Below, piece after piece: positions 17,337 to 26,081 of a stretch of 59,921 nt of DNA. The notes beneath the pieces were generated by a model. It was not told the origin of the DNA. It saw only the letters and a program-made list of their open reading frames with translations, and ran no database searches. Source of the stretch: Syntrophales bacterium (GTDB lineage: Bacteria > Desulfobacterota > Syntrophia > Syntrophales > UBA8958). Where the stretch lies: NCBI GenBank assembly GCA_026416455.1, contig JAOAFE010000012.1, forward strand, positions 1-59,921. The letters run 5' to 3'. Every line of letters begins with the position of its first letter. Positions within the stretch are counted from its first letter, which is position 1. A program made the translations under genes and the position numbers.

Positions 17337-19457
17337 TCACCGAGGGCTCTTTCTTATAAGGACTTTACGCGGCTTGACACCATCAGATTTGCTCACTATG
17401 CCTTCCGCTTCCATGCGCTCTATTATTCTCGCCGCGCGGTTGTATCCTACTTTTAAATATCTCTGGATGAGAGAGATGGAGGCTTGACCCAGATCAGCGA
17501 CCAGGGCTACGGCTTCGTCATACTTTTCATCGTAGTCCCCTCCTTGTCTGCCCTCTTCTTCTTCCATTTCCATCTTTCCTATCGACTCGTCGTAAGTGGG
17601 CTCAGCCTGTTTCTTCACAAACTCCACAACCCTTTCTATTTCGCTGTCTGAGACATAAGCACCGTGGATTCGGGTGAGTCTCGAGGTTCCAGGGGGCATG
17701 AAAAGCATGTCACCGTTACCTAAGAGGGCCTCGGCGCCCAGCTGATCTAGTATGGTGCGGGAATCGACCTTCGAAGAAACCTGAAAGGATATGCGTGTAG
17801 GAAAGTTGGCCTTAATGATACCTGTAATAACGTCAACGGAAGGGCGTTGGGTTGCAAGAATAAGATGAATACCCGAAGCCCTTGCCATTTGCGCAATGCG
17901 AGCGAGAGATTCCTCAACATTTCTTTGTGCCACCATCATGAGGTCAGCAAGTTCGTCAATAATGATGACGATGTAGGGTAGGCGTGGTAGGGCCGTTTTC
18001 TCCTTTTCAATGATTTCATTATACGAATCAATACCCCGTACCCCCTTTTCGGCCATGATGGCGTACCTTTTCTCCATTTCCTCCACCGCCCATCGGAGGA
18101 CTAAAGCGGCCTCTTTTGGATCTGTCACAACCGGATGGAGGAGATGTGGGATTCCTTCGTAAGATGACAACTCCAGCCTTTTGGGGTCGATGAGGATGAA
18201 CTTTACCTCCTCCGGCGTGGCCTTGAAGAGAATACTCATGATCATTACGTTAAGGCACACACTTTTCCCCGATCCGGTGGTGCCGGCGATGAGAAGGTGG
18301 GGCATGCGAATAAGATCGGCAATGACAGGGTTACCAACCGTATCCACCCCTAAGGCAATCGGAAGTTTGGATCGTGAAGCGAGAAAGGTATCGTGATCCA
18401 GTACTTCTCGAAGGGAAACGACATCCCTTTCCGGATTTGGAATTTCGATACCGATAGCTGCCTTTCCCGGGATGGGGGCAATGATACGGATACTTGCCGC
18501 CTTTAAAGCCAGGGCCAGGTCGTCTGTAAGATTAGTGATACGGTTAATCTTAACCCCCGGTGCCGGCTCCAGTTCGTATATGGTGATGACCGGACCTGGC
18601 CTAATCTCCGTTACCCGTCCTTCCACCCCGAAATCAGCCAGCGTTTTCTCCAGAGTCCGGGCATTGGCAATAAGTGTGTCTTTTTTTACCCGTCCTTCCT
18701 TTTTCTCTTTTTGGTTGAGTAAGCTTATGGGAGGGAGTTGATATTTGACTTCTTCCTCGCTAAAGGCAAAGGGTAGTTGAGCTTCCGGTACTTCTTCTTT
18801 AGCTTTTGCTTTCTTTTGAGGAGATGGGCGCATCTCGAAAGAAGGCGCGAGGGTGATCTCCTTCTTGCTCTGCTGTTGCATCTTTTCCCGGATCCTGGCG
18901 CCCAGCTTTTGTGCTACAAATCGACCTTGCTCCCAAATTCGCACGACGGAAAGGTCAAAAACGAGTATTAGGGATAGTAAAAGGGCCGTACCGAGAATGA
19001 GAAAAGAGCCGGTCTGATTGAAATAGTAAGCAAGGTAAAGGGTTAGACCTTGTCCGATCACACCGCCTGCTTCCATTTCTTCACCGTATATTCTGACTTT
19101 TCCAATCAAAAGGGTGAAAAGGCCGCAAAGGGAGAGGAGAAAACATCCCAGACCACCTATTTCACTCATCTGTAGGACGTATCCCTGAATGCGGAAGTAT
19201 CTAACGGCAACTATAGCGCAGATAAAGGGCATAAGAAGTGCTCCTATACCGAGGATGCGAATTAAGGTGTCGGCGAGGTAAGAGCCAAATTTCCCCATCA
19301 AGTTATGAGTCTTGACGTCCCCTTCTACGAAGTGCGTAAACGACGGATCGGCGGGATGGTAAGAAACAATGCTAAAGAAGAGCAGGAAGGCAAAAAACAG
19401 GTAGAGGCTTCCTTTTATTTCCCATGGCCTTTTTATGACGGGCACCTTGGTCGTCAT
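17337..19457 (-). CDS. ftsK: DNA translocase FtsK
   Basis: The 706-residue protein pumps chromosome DNA through the division septum. Four hydrophobic segments lie in about residues 18-165. A short linker of roughly 100 residues follows, then the alpha/beta motor with Walker A TTGSGKS and Walker B IVIIIDELADLMM. QRPSVDVITGIIKANFPTRISFQ lies in the motor, and a C-terminal winged-helix gamma domain (LVADLGQASISLIQRYLKVGYNRAARI) reads polar KOPS-like sequences. The linker is much shorter than in E. coli FtsK and matches the SpoIIIE-like size of most bacteria. The rimO gene follows directly and is probably co-transcribed. Confidence 0.95.
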   Translation of the reverse strand: MTTKVPVIKRPWEIKGSLYLFFAFLLFFSIVSYHPADPSFTHFVEGDVKTHNLMGKFGSYLADTLIRILGIGALLMPFICAIVAVRYFRIQGYVLQMSEIGGLGCFLLSLCGLFTLLIGKVRIYGEEMEAGGVIGQGLTLYLAYYFNQTGSFLILGTALLLSLILVFDLSVVRIWEQGRFVAQKLGARIREKMQQQSKKEITLAPSFEMRPSPQKKAKAKEEVPEAQLPFAFSEEEVKYQLPPISLLNQKEKKEGRVKKDTLIANARTLEKTLADFGVEGRVTEIRPGPVITIYELEPAPGVKINRITNLTDDLALALKAASIRIIAPIPGKAAIGIEIPNPERDVVSLREVLDHDTFLASRSKLPIALGVDTVGNPVIADLIRMPHLLIAGTTGSGKSVCLNVMIMSILFKATPEEVKFILIDPKRLELSSYEGIPHLLHPVVTDPKEAALVLRWAVEEMEKRYAIMAEKGVRGIDSYNEIIEKEKTALPRLPYIVIIIDELADLMMVAQRNVEESLARIAQMARASGIHLILATQRPSVDVITGIIKANFPTRISFQVSSKVDSRTILDQLGAEALLGNGDMLFMPPGTSRLTRIHGAYVSDSEIERVVEFVKKQAEPTYDESIGKMEMEEEEGRQGGDYDEKYDEAVALVADLGQASISLIQRYLKVGYNRAARIIERMEAEGIVSKSDGVKPRKVLIRKSPR

Positions 19458-19461
19458 AGAT

Positions 19462-20193
19462 TCATTCTACAGGTGGAGTGCCTTCTTTTCTCCACTGGTT
19501 GAAATTGTTTACTATGACTTGCCTTACCCGGGCAATCAGTTCATGCCTCGTCTCCGATGAATAGGGACTAACATCGATCGGTTTGTCTATGATCATTGTA
19601 ATCTTTCCCGGATTGATTCGAATTTTCCTTTTGGGCATGATGTCTGAGGCCCCAATAATTGTTATGGGTACGATCGGTACTCCCGCCTGCAAGGCCAGAT
19701 GAAACATCCCCTGTTTGAAAGCCTTAATCCTTCCATCTTGACTACGGGTGCCTTCGGGAAAGCTCATGACAGATTTTCCTTCCCTAATCTTTTGAGCGGC
19801 GATCTTGAGGCTCTCCATCGCCTTATCGTGATGTTGGCGGTCGATTTCTATATACCCCGCTTTTCTCATAGCTTGACTGAAGACGGGGATACGGAAAAGT
19901 TCTTTCTTGGCAATCCATCGAAATTGACCCGGAACGTGGGCCAAGACGATAAAGATATCAAATCCACTTTGATGATTGGACATGAAAATCTGCGGCTGGT
20001 CGGTGAGAACATTTTCCACGCCTTTTACCTCAACCTTTACCCCCGAAAGAAACAGAATGAGACGCGCCCACAGACGGGCCAACTTGTGGATGGAATTTTC
20101 CGTTCCTCCCACTACAGCCATGAACAGAGCGGTAAAGCTGAGGTAAGCAGTAATCAAGACTCCAATTGGCACAAGCACGTAAGTGCGAATCAT
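19462..20193 (-). CDS. plsC: 1-acyl-sn-glycerol-3-phosphate acyltransferase
   Basis: The 243-residue membrane-associated enzyme makes phosphatidic acid. It has an N-terminal hydrophobic segment (about residues 5-30), the catalytic NHQSGFD (HX4D) motif near residue 73, the glycerol-phosphate motif FPEGTRSQDG and a later PIVPITI strand. AAGGAGGG lies five bases ahead of ATG 20193. The stop is four bases before the ftsK start on the same strand, so the genes are likely co-transcribed. Confidence 0.92.
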   Translation of the reverse strand: MIRTYVLVPIGVLITAYLSFTALFMAVVGGTENSIHKLARLWARLILFLSGVKVEVKGVENVLTDQPQIFMSNHQSGFDIFIVLAHVPGQFRWIAKKELFRIPVFSQAMRKAGYIEIDRQHHDKAMESLKIAAQKIREGKSVMSFPEGTRSQDGRIKAFKQGMFHLALQAGVPIVPITIIGASDIMPKRKIRINPGKITMIIDKPIDVSPYSSETRHELIARVRQVIVNNFNQWRKEGTPPVE

Positions 20194-20237
20194 GTTCCCT
20201 CCTTAATGGTAAATTAATTCTCCCCTTTTTCTCATCT

Positions 20238-21527
20238 CTACCTGTCCGGTACCGGTCTCTCCTTTAAACCGACATATATTTGACGAGGCCGCATGATTCG
20301 GGCGTTTCTATCCAGAGCCCCCTCTCTCCAGTGGGCGATCCAACCTGCCATCCGGGCAATGGCAAACATGACGGTGAACATATCTTCCTCAATGCCGATG
20401 GCGCGTAAGAGAATACCGGAGTAAAAGTCGATGTTGGGGTAGAGATTTTTCTCTTTGAAATATTCGTCCCCTAAGACCTGTTTCTCTATTTCTTGAGCGA
20501 TGGGGAGGAGAGGATCGGAGGTATGATATTCCTCAACCAAGCGACTAACCGCTTGTTTTAAGATGGCGGCCCGTGGGTCGTAGGTTCGGTAGACTCGGTG
20601 ACCTAAGCCGGGAATCTTTTCCCCCTCTTTTCTTTTCGCGGCGGCGATGATTTTCGGAATAGTTTTTTTCCCTTCGTATATGTCTTTGAACATCTTTATC
20701 ACTTCCCGGTTGGCGCCACCGTGAAGGGGACCGGAGAGGGCGCTGATTCCCGCCGAAACGGAATCGAACAAGTTCGCCCGGGAAGAGCCCACCATCCTCA
20801 CGGTAGAGGTAGAACAGTTTTGTTCATGATCTGCGTGGAGCATAAAGAATAGATTGAGGGATTCGACCACAATTGGGGGTGCCATATATCGTTTGTAGGG
20901 GAGAGAGAACATCATATGAAGAAAATTGCTACAGTAATCGAGTGATGGATCTGGATATTCGAAGGGCATGCCGATTGATTTCTTGTAACTAAAAGCAGCA
21001 ATTGTCCTTACTTTGCTTATTAGTTTGGCCGCTGCCATCATAAAGGCTTCTTGGTTGCGGGGGTCGATTGACCTCAAATCTGGATGGTAGAGGCTACTAC
21101 ATTGAATGGCCGCGGCGAGAATAGCCATGGGGTCACCGTACGGTGGCAGGGCATCGAAAAATTTCAACATTCCTTCGTGCAAGATCTCTTGTGTGGTCAG
21201 AAGCTCTCTAAAGTATGCCCTCTCTTCTTTAGTCGGTAGCTCACCATTGATGAGCAGCCAAGCAGTTTCGACAAAGCTAACCTTTTTTTTCGCCAGATCG
21301 GCTACATTGTAACCTCGGTACCGGAGCACCCCTTGTTCACCATCGATGAAGGAGATGGCAGAATAACAACTGCCTGTGCTCATGTAGCCTGGGTCGCAGG
21401 TAAGTACTTTCCATTTTCGGTATAGGTCCGTGATGTCTACGGCTATTTCTCCCTCCGTTCCATGAACCACCGGAAGGAGAATGGGCTCGTAGCCTTCGAT
21501 TTTCAATTCTGCCTGTAACGTCTTCAT
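20238..21527 (-). CDS. gltA: Citrate synthase (type II, GltA-like)
   Basis: The 429-residue enzyme condenses acetyl-CoA and oxaloacetate. The active-site elements are GPLHGGANREV, PGLGHRVYRTYDPRA and PNIDFYSGILLRAIG, which supply the two histidines and the catalytic aspartate. The N-terminal beta-rich domain (residues 1-50) is present, as in the hexameric Gram-negative type that is regulated by NADH. ATG 21527 overlaps the TGA of the upstream gene in an ATGA, with AAGGAG a few bases upstream, so the two are translationally coupled. Confidence 0.94.
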   Translation of the reverse strand: MKTLQAELKIEGYEPILLPVVHGTEGEIAVDITDLYRKWKVLTCDPGYMSTGSCYSAISFIDGEQGVLRYRGYNVADLAKKKVSFVETAWLLINGELPTKEERAYFRELLTTQEILHEGMLKFFDALPPYGDPMAILAAAIQCSSLYHPDLRSIDPRNQEAFMMAAAKLISKVRTIAAFSYKKSIGMPFEYPDPSLDYCSNFLHMMFSLPYKRYMAPPIVVESLNLFFMLHADHEQNCSTSTVRMVGSSRANLFDSVSAGISALSGPLHGGANREVIKMFKDIYEGKKTIPKIIAAAKRKEGEKIPGLGHRVYRTYDPRAAILKQAVSRLVEEYHTSDPLLPIAQEIEKQVLGDEYFKEKNLYPNIDFYSGILLRAIGIEEDMFTVMFAIARMAGWIAHWREGALDRNARIMRPRQIYVGLKERPVPDR

Positions 21528-21979
21528 TCTTGGCTCCTTTTAATTTTTTCACAAGACAGGTTGACAACTTCGTGCCAGAGAGAACCTGCTATCGCTGGTT
21601 TCCACCTCGCTTCTGGCGAGACTATTTTTAGCATCGGCTTGTTTTTATGGTCATAATAAATGAGTTCTATATGTTTTATTTTCTGTTCTTTGCAGTTAAT
21701 CTCTTCTTTCATTTCGATGTATTTTACTTCCTCAATCCTTTTTGGGATCCTCTCAAAATCCTGCTTCATTACCTGGCGAAAAAGACTTTTCTTTCCGATG
21801 GTGAGTTTTACCCACAGCTGGACCGATTCATTCGTTACACGTTCTACCCTATCTTCGTCAATATAGAAAGCGTCCCGGTAGCGGTTGAAACCGACAAACT
21901 TCCAGGAAGCGCCCCATGCTTGCTCAAATAGGATGCACAAGAGTGTGAAACATACAATTAATAGGCCCTCTTTGCTCAT
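21524..21979 (-). CDS. Secreted surface-adhesin E-like small protein
   Basis: The 151-residue product begins with a hydrophobic signal sequence (LLIVCFTLLCILFEQAWGA). It continues ASWKFVGFNRYRDAFYIDEDRVERV and VQLWVKLTIGKK. The pattern 'WKxVG...YIDxDxI...VWVK' is typical of the surface-adhesin protein E family domain. Two cysteines (INCKEQK and LSCEKIK) could form a disulfide. AAGGAG lies six bases before the start. It is coupled to citrate synthase by an ATGA overlap, which seems to be positional rather than functional. Confidence 0.6.
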   Translation of the reverse strand: MSKEGLLIVCFTLLCILFEQAWGASWKFVGFNRYRDAFYIDEDRVERVTNESVQLWVKLTIGKKSLFRQVMKQDFERIPKRIEEVKYIEMKEEINCKEQKIKHIELIYYDHKNKPMLKIVSPEARWKPAIAGSLWHEVVNLSCEKIKRSQE

Positions 21980-22009
21980 ATTTTCTCCTTGTCCCCATGA
22001 CCTCTTGCA

Positions 22010-22037
22010 TTGTAAAAGTTAGTAGCTCATTTTACAA
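22010..22037. promoter_or_regulatory. Inverted repeat between divergent genes, possible operator
   Basis: TTGTAAAA at 22010-22017 and TTTTACAA at 22030-22037 form a perfect 8-base dyad with a 12-base spacer. It lies between the divergent adhesin-like and flavodoxin genes, 13 bases before the flavodoxin ATG. It may bind a dimeric regulator or form an mRNA hairpin near the ribosome site. The regulator is not identified. Confidence 0.4.
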
Positions 22038-22050
22038 CGAGGAAATCAAT

Positions 22051-22506
22051 ATGGCAAAAATTTTGATTGTTTACCATACTCAAACGGGGCACACAGAGGA
22101 GTTGGCAAAAGCGGTAGCCGCTGGGGTAAGAGAAGTTGAGGGGGCCGAGGCCGTTTTAAAAAGGGCCGGAGAGGCCACGGTCGAAGATCTTTTGGCGGCT
22201 GACGGTGTAATTATTGGTTCTCCTGAGAATTTCGGTTACATGGCCGGAATGGTAAAAGATTTCTTCGACCGTACCTTTTACCAAGCGCACGATAAGGTAT
22301 TCCGAAAGCCGTTTGCCATCTTTATCAGTGCCGGAAATGACGGAACGGGAGCCTTGAAAGCTATCGAGAGAATCGCCCTGGGATACAAATTCAGGACCGT
22401 GTTCCCTCCTGTGATTGCCAAAGGAGAAATAAGGGAAGAAGATTTGAAGCTGTGCCGTGAGATGGGGGGCACGATGGCGGCTGGATGCGAGCTGGGGATT
22501 TTTTAG
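22051..22506 (+). CDS. Flavodoxin-like protein / NAD(P)H-dependent FMN protein
   Basis: The 151-residue protein has the flavodoxin FMN phosphate loop YHTQTGHTEELAKA at residues 7-20, GVIIGSPENFGYMAGMVKDFFDRTF around residue 60-85, and an AIFISAGNDGTGALKAI segment. These are marks of the WrbA/flavodoxin branch. It probably carries electrons or acts as a quinone reductase. ATG 22051 follows GAGGAA; the frame extends upstream but without similarity. An inverted repeat lies just upstream. The stop overlaps the convergent MBL gene by four bases. Confidence 0.8.
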   Translation: MAKILIVYHTQTGHTEELAKAVAAGVREVEGAEAVLKRAGEATVEDLLAADGVIIGSPENFGYMAGMVKDFFDRTFYQAHDKVFRKPFAIFISAGNDGTGALKAIERIALGYKFRTVFPPVIAKGEIREEDLKLCREMGGTMAAGCELGIF

Positions 22507-23324
22507 GACAGGGACTTCGATTCAATCGCCTCGATTATAGACTGTACGAGATTTTCAATACTGAATTGGTCTTGCGTCAAGATCCGGCGTGGATCTTCGC
22601 CGCCGAAAAGCCGTTCGACTATTTCCGCGGGCCTTAAGCCAGAATAGTAGCAATCGGCTACTTTGTCCTTCAAATCTGATAAATACGATAGGAGCATGTC
22701 GGTAGTTTTTCGGCCATCGAAGAAAATCCGGCCTGTCCCAGAGAAGAGAATCATCCTTTGCGTCTTTATCTTTCTTAATTTCGCGATAGACGAGATGATT
22801 TCTTCTATTTTCTCTTCCCGTCGTATCGTTTTGACCCTTTCTCCAGGGATAAGATCTCCGGTAAAAAACCACCCTCTTTCTTTTTCCACTAAGGTGATGT
22901 GATCCACACTGTGACCTGGGGTGGGAACTACTAAAAAGGTATATTTTCCCGTCTCAATCTCCTCTGACAGAGGCAGAGGACAGGAGGGCTCTGGATATCC
23001 CCAGACCAGTTCCTGATAGGGATGGAGGCGAGGGCGGGTCGCAATAAGCGGAATCGCATTTTGAGACGCGTAGATAGGACAGCCAAAAGTTTCACTAAGG
23101 AGGTGATTACCCCCGATGTGGTCTTCGTGATAGTGGGTGTTAACGATCATTTTGGGTGGGTGGGTGATTAAGAAATCCTTTAACTCCTGGGCCGTGTAAC
23201 TTGGACCCGTATCGATGAGAATTCCGTCGACAAAAAAAGCGGAAGTCCAGTAAAGGGGTTGGCCGTTATGTTCTCGACTCATTCGTAGATGGATTACATC
23301 CTCGAATTTTTCTGAAAGAAGCAT
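22503..23324 (-). CDS. Metallo-beta-lactamase-fold hydrolase (glyoxalase II-like)
   Basis: The 273-residue protein has NTHYHEDHIGGNHLL, the zinc motif HxHxDH near residue 59. A second metal histidine is in TPGHSVDHITL and an aspartate in FFTGDLIPGERV. This set matches glyoxalase II and related thioesterases of the MBL fold. A C-terminal helical region (AEIVERLFGGEDPRRILTQDQFS) resembles the HTH-like tail of LACTB2 relatives. The substrate is unknown. GAGGT lies five bases ahead of the start codon. Confidence 0.82.
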   Translation of the reverse strand: MLLSEKFEDVIHLRMSREHNGQPLYWTSAFFVDGILIDTGPSYTAQELKDFLITHPPKMIVNTHYHEDHIGGNHLLSETFGCPIYASQNAIPLIATRPRLHPYQELVWGYPEPSCPLPLSEEIETGKYTFLVVPTPGHSVDHITLVEKERGWFFTGDLIPGERVKTIRREEKIEEIISSIAKLRKIKTQRMILFSGTGRIFFDGRKTTDMLLSYLSDLKDKVADCYYSGLRPAEIVERLFGGEDPRRILTQDQFSIENLVQSIIEAIESKSLS

Positions 23325-23399
23325 AAAAACCTCGTAAATTCTGTTGCGTCCTTAAGCCTGGTCGTCTATAAAGTCAAATAAAAAAATTGGGAGGCAGAG

Positions 23400-24089
23400 A
23401 TGGATAAAACGGCACTGAACAGAATCGTCTCCGGCGTTTATGTCGTAGGCTCAACCAAAGACGGAAGGCTAAATGGTCAAATAACTAATACTCTACTTCG
23501 TATTACGGCTGATCCCGTCTATGTGGCAATCAGTATCAACAAAAACAATCTCACCTGCGATTACATAAGGGCTAGTCGGGTTTTCTCTGTTTCTATCCTG
23601 TCCACCTCCGTTCCCATGACCTTTATCGGTCTTTTCGGTTTTAAATCCGGTCGCGAAGTGGACAAGTTCACGGCCACCGGATACCGTATCGGTAAAACGG
23701 GAGCCCCTATTGTCATAGATCATGCCACTGCTTGGTTGGAGGCGCGCGTAACTAACGAAATAGAATGTGAAACCCACGTGATCTTTATAGGCAAGGTGGA
23801 GGATTGCGGAACCCTCTCGGATGCCCCGGTTCTCACCTATGAGTATTACAGCACTGTGATGAAGGGCAAGTCGGCCCGGAATGCACCCACCTATACGCCA
23901 CCGGAGGAAAAGAAAACTATCGCCGCAGAAAAGAAATATGCATGTACCGTCTGTGGTTACATTTATGATCCTGAAATAGGGGATCCAGACCACGGAATTA
24001 AACCCGGGACGCCTTTTTCTGATCTTCCCGAGGATTGGACATGTCCTATTTGTGGGGCTCACAAATCCCAGTTCGAACCGGTAGTTTAA
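23400..24089 (+). CDS. Flavin reductase-rubredoxin fusion (flavoredoxin / high-molecular-weight rubredoxin)
   Basis: The 229-residue protein joins an N-terminal FMN-binding flavin-reductase-like domain (residues 1-155, with [19 protein letters not shown] and [15 protein letters not shown]) to a C-terminal rubredoxin. The rubredoxin has iron ligands in [19 protein letters not shown] and [14 protein letters not shown]. Fusions of this kind occur in anaerobes such as Moorella (Hrb) and pass electrons to flavodiiron proteins that remove oxygen or nitric oxide. The flavodiiron partner is not in this window. The stop ends immediately beside the stop of the convergent selenoprotein gene. Confidence 0.9.
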   Translation: MDKTALNRIVSGVYVVGSTKDGRLNGQITNTLLRITADPVYVAISINKNNLTCDYIRASRVFSVSILSTSVPMTFIGLFGFKSGREVDKFTATGYRIGKTGAPIVIDHATAWLEARVTNEIECETHVIFIGKVEDCGTLSDAPVLTYEYYSTVMKGKSARNAPTYTPPEEKKTIAAEKKYACTVCGYIYDPEIGDPDHGIKPGTPFSDLPEDWTCPICGAHKSQFEPVV

Positions 24090-24434
24090 TTACTTAAAGA
24101 GCTGGGCAAGGGTTTTGGTGTCAGCGCCGAAGTAGGTTTCTTTTCCGATAACAACGATAGGTCTTTTTATCAGACGGGGTTCTTCTATCATTAAGGAGAT
24201 AAGATCTTCATCGGTAAGCTGATCCGGGGAAAGTCCTCTCTTTTTTACCTCCGGGCTTCTTGGATTGAACATGTCTTTAGCTGACCGCCCGTGGAGGAGA
24301 GATTTTATTTCCTCCGGAGAAAATGGGAAGCGAAAGAAATCCCTTTCTTCCAAATCAAGGTGCTGCTGCAAGAGGAACTCCCTTGCTTGGCGACAGGTAT
24401 TTCAGCGGCTCCAGCAGAAAAATTTAACCTTCAT
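24090..24434 (-). CDS. Selenocysteine-containing ArsC/Spx-family thioredoxin-fold protein (UGA = Sec at 24404-24402)
   Basis: Read from ATG 24434 the product is 114 residues with one in-frame TGA at codon 11. The start reads MKVKFFCWSR-U-NTCRQAREFL, and the C-terminal half has IEEPRLIKRPIVVIG, the conserved arginine strand of ArsC/Spx proteins. The TGA falls where this family has its catalytic cysteine, giving a UxxC redox pair with Cys14. A hairpin fitting the bacterial SECIS model follows (24386-24368). The ATG overlaps the TGA of the upstream radical SAM gene as ATGA, which fixes the start. A shorter frame from TTG 24371 would lack the active site. The likely role is a thiol/selenol reductase; a nonsense mutation is the alternative. 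Confidence 0.8.
24368..24404 (-). promoter_or_regulatory. Bacterial SECIS-like element after the in-frame UGA
   Basis: On the minus strand the UGA at 24404-24402 is followed after 15 bases by GCAAGGG (24386-24380), loop AGUUC (24379-24375) and CUCUUGC (24374-24368). The stem is seven pairs including one G-U. The loop starts 22 bases after the UGA and has G in its second position, matching the published general model for bacterial SECIS elements as I remember it. Confidence 0.72.
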
Positions 24435-25939
24435 CGGCTACGAATCCTTTCATCTCCCGTTTTTACCCGTTCGAAGACCCGACGGAAGTGGTAACCATAG
24501 ATGGCATAAGTTATATAGAGAGGGAAAATTTTTGGCTTCTTGAGGAGGGTCCAGATAAATCCCTTCCAGTAGTGCCATCTTTCCCTGCCTTTGATTCCGA
24601 GGACAATGATAGATCGAAGTAAGGCTTTGAAATGTTCTATACGGAGGATGAACACCTTTTTTTGCGGAGGATTGTATTCTCTCAGAAATTTAAGGACCCG
24701 CGTGTAATATACTTTGGGTGCATACAGGGTGCGCACTACTTTTTCGTATCCCTGGATGAGGTGTTCCATTTTCATTTTAGGTAGGATGTTAGTAGAGAAA
24801 TCGGTATTGTCGCCCGTAGTTTTGCTTATGATTCTTCCCTCCCTCTTCAACCTCTCATAGAGTCTAGTGCCGTAAGGTGCATTGAGCAAACCCACCATAG
24901 CGGTTACTATGCCTGTGTTATTTACAAATTCGATCAGACGATCGAAAATGGTCGGCGGATCGTGATCGAAACCGAGGATGAAGCCTGCCTGCACTTCTAA
25001 CCCATGTTTCTGAATTCTTTTTATGCTCTCCATCAGATTGCGATTAACATTGTGTATTTTATTGCACTCTCTTAGGCTTTCTTCATGAGGTGTTTCCAAA
25101 CCTATGAATACCGTATCAAAGCCCGCTTTTACCATTTGTTCCATTAGTTCTGAATCATCGGCGAGGTTGATAGAGGCTTCGGTGTAGAATTTGAAAGGAT
25201 GATTTTTTTTGTCCATCCATGACTGGAGGGCAGGTAGGATCTCTATTTTGAGCCTCTTTTTATTCCCGATGAAGTTATCATCTACGAAAAACACACCACC
25301 ACGCCAGCCGGTTTCGTAAATGCTCTCCAGTTCCCTAATAATTTGAGCACTTGTCTTCGTTCTAGGTACGCGGCCGAAAAGGACTGTAATATCGCAGAAT
25401 TCGCAATCGAAAGGGCAGCCTCGCGAAAATTGAATGTTCATGGCCCCGTATTTTTTTATGTCTATCAGTCCATGGAGGGGAACGGGGCTTTTTTCCATAT
25501 CCGCCCATCCGTTCGCTCGATAGATGCGCTTGGGTACCCCTGCCTCTAGATCGGCCAGGAATGGGGGTAGGGTAATTTCTCCCTCATTTAACACAAAATG
25601 ATTTACCTCTGGATACTCCTCGTAATGGGCGGTAAAGAGAGGCCCTCCGGCGACAATGGGTTTCCCGAGAGTACGGCACCTTTCTATCACTTTCCGCGCC
25701 GATTTCGCCTGAATGATCATGGCGCTTATGAACACGTAATCGGCCCAGAGAATATCATCGTCAGAAAGGGAGGATGTATTCATATCTATGAGCTTTTTCT
25801 CCCACTCCGCAGGCAATAAGGCGGCAATCGTCATAAGACCTAGGGGTGGATAGGCTGCCTTTTTGGAGATAAATTCCAGGGCATATTTAAAACTCCAGAA
25901 GGTAGTAGTATATTCTGGATAGACGAGTAACGCTTTCAT
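24431..25939 (-). CDS. B12-binding-domain radical SAM protein (DUF4070 type)
   Basis: The 502-residue protein has an N-terminal cobalamin-binding-like Rossmann region (MKALLVYPEY, PPLGLMTIAALLP, ADYVFISAMIIQ, KPIVAGGPLFT). The radical SAM cluster motif CPFDCEFC lies near residue 180 and GFDTVFIGLETP later. A C-terminal region from about residue 330 contains MVGLLNAPYGTRLYERLKREGRI, characteristic of DUF4070 proteins such as the hopanoid methylase HpnP. It could be a methylase or another B12-dependent enzyme; the substrate is not evident. Its stop overlaps the start of the selenoprotein gene, which implies coupled translation. Confidence 0.85.
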   Translation of the reverse strand: MKALLVYPEYTTTFWSFKYALEFISKKAAYPPLGLMTIAALLPAEWEKKLIDMNTSSLSDDDILWADYVFISAMIIQAKSARKVIERCRTLGKPIVAGGPLFTAHYEEYPEVNHFVLNEGEITLPPFLADLEAGVPKRIYRANGWADMEKSPVPLHGLIDIKKYGAMNIQFSRGCPFDCEFCDITVLFGRVPRTKTSAQIIRELESIYETGWRGGVFFVDDNFIGNKKRLKIEILPALQSWMDKKNHPFKFYTEASINLADDSELMEQMVKAGFDTVFIGLETPHEESLRECNKIHNVNRNLMESIKRIQKHGLEVQAGFILGFDHDPPTIFDRLIEFVNNTGIVTAMVGLLNAPYGTRLYERLKREGRIISKTTGDNTDFSTNILPKMKMEHLIQGYEKVVRTLYAPKVYYTRVLKFLREYNPPQKKVFILRIEHFKALLRSIIVLGIKGRERWHYWKGFIWTLLKKPKIFPLYITYAIYGYHFRRVFERVKTGDERIRSR

Positions 25940-26023
25940 CGGGTCTCCATTCTTGGTTTTCCATTTATTTTAATTATCATCTCACCAGCTGTGAATGTCA
26001 AGTTACAATTTCATGAAAGTTGC

Positions 26024-26050
26024 TTGACAAGCTTGAATTCTCCCTATATG
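26024..26050 (+). promoter_or_regulatory. Probable promoter for the MBL-fold gene at 26082
   Basis: TTGACA at 26024-26029 is followed by TATATG at 26045-26050 with a 15-base spacer, slightly short. It lies about 30 bases before the start codon of the next gene. Confidence 0.45.
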
Positions 26051-26081
26051 GTGGAACCCATATGGAAATTGAGGATGTAGA

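Noticed and set aside
24090-24371. A short 93-residue frame from TTG 24371 as the complete gene
   Set aside because: It lacks the first strand and catalytic site of the ArsC/Spx fold. Reading the UGA as Sec restores the full domain with a coupled ATG start and a SECIS-like hairpin.
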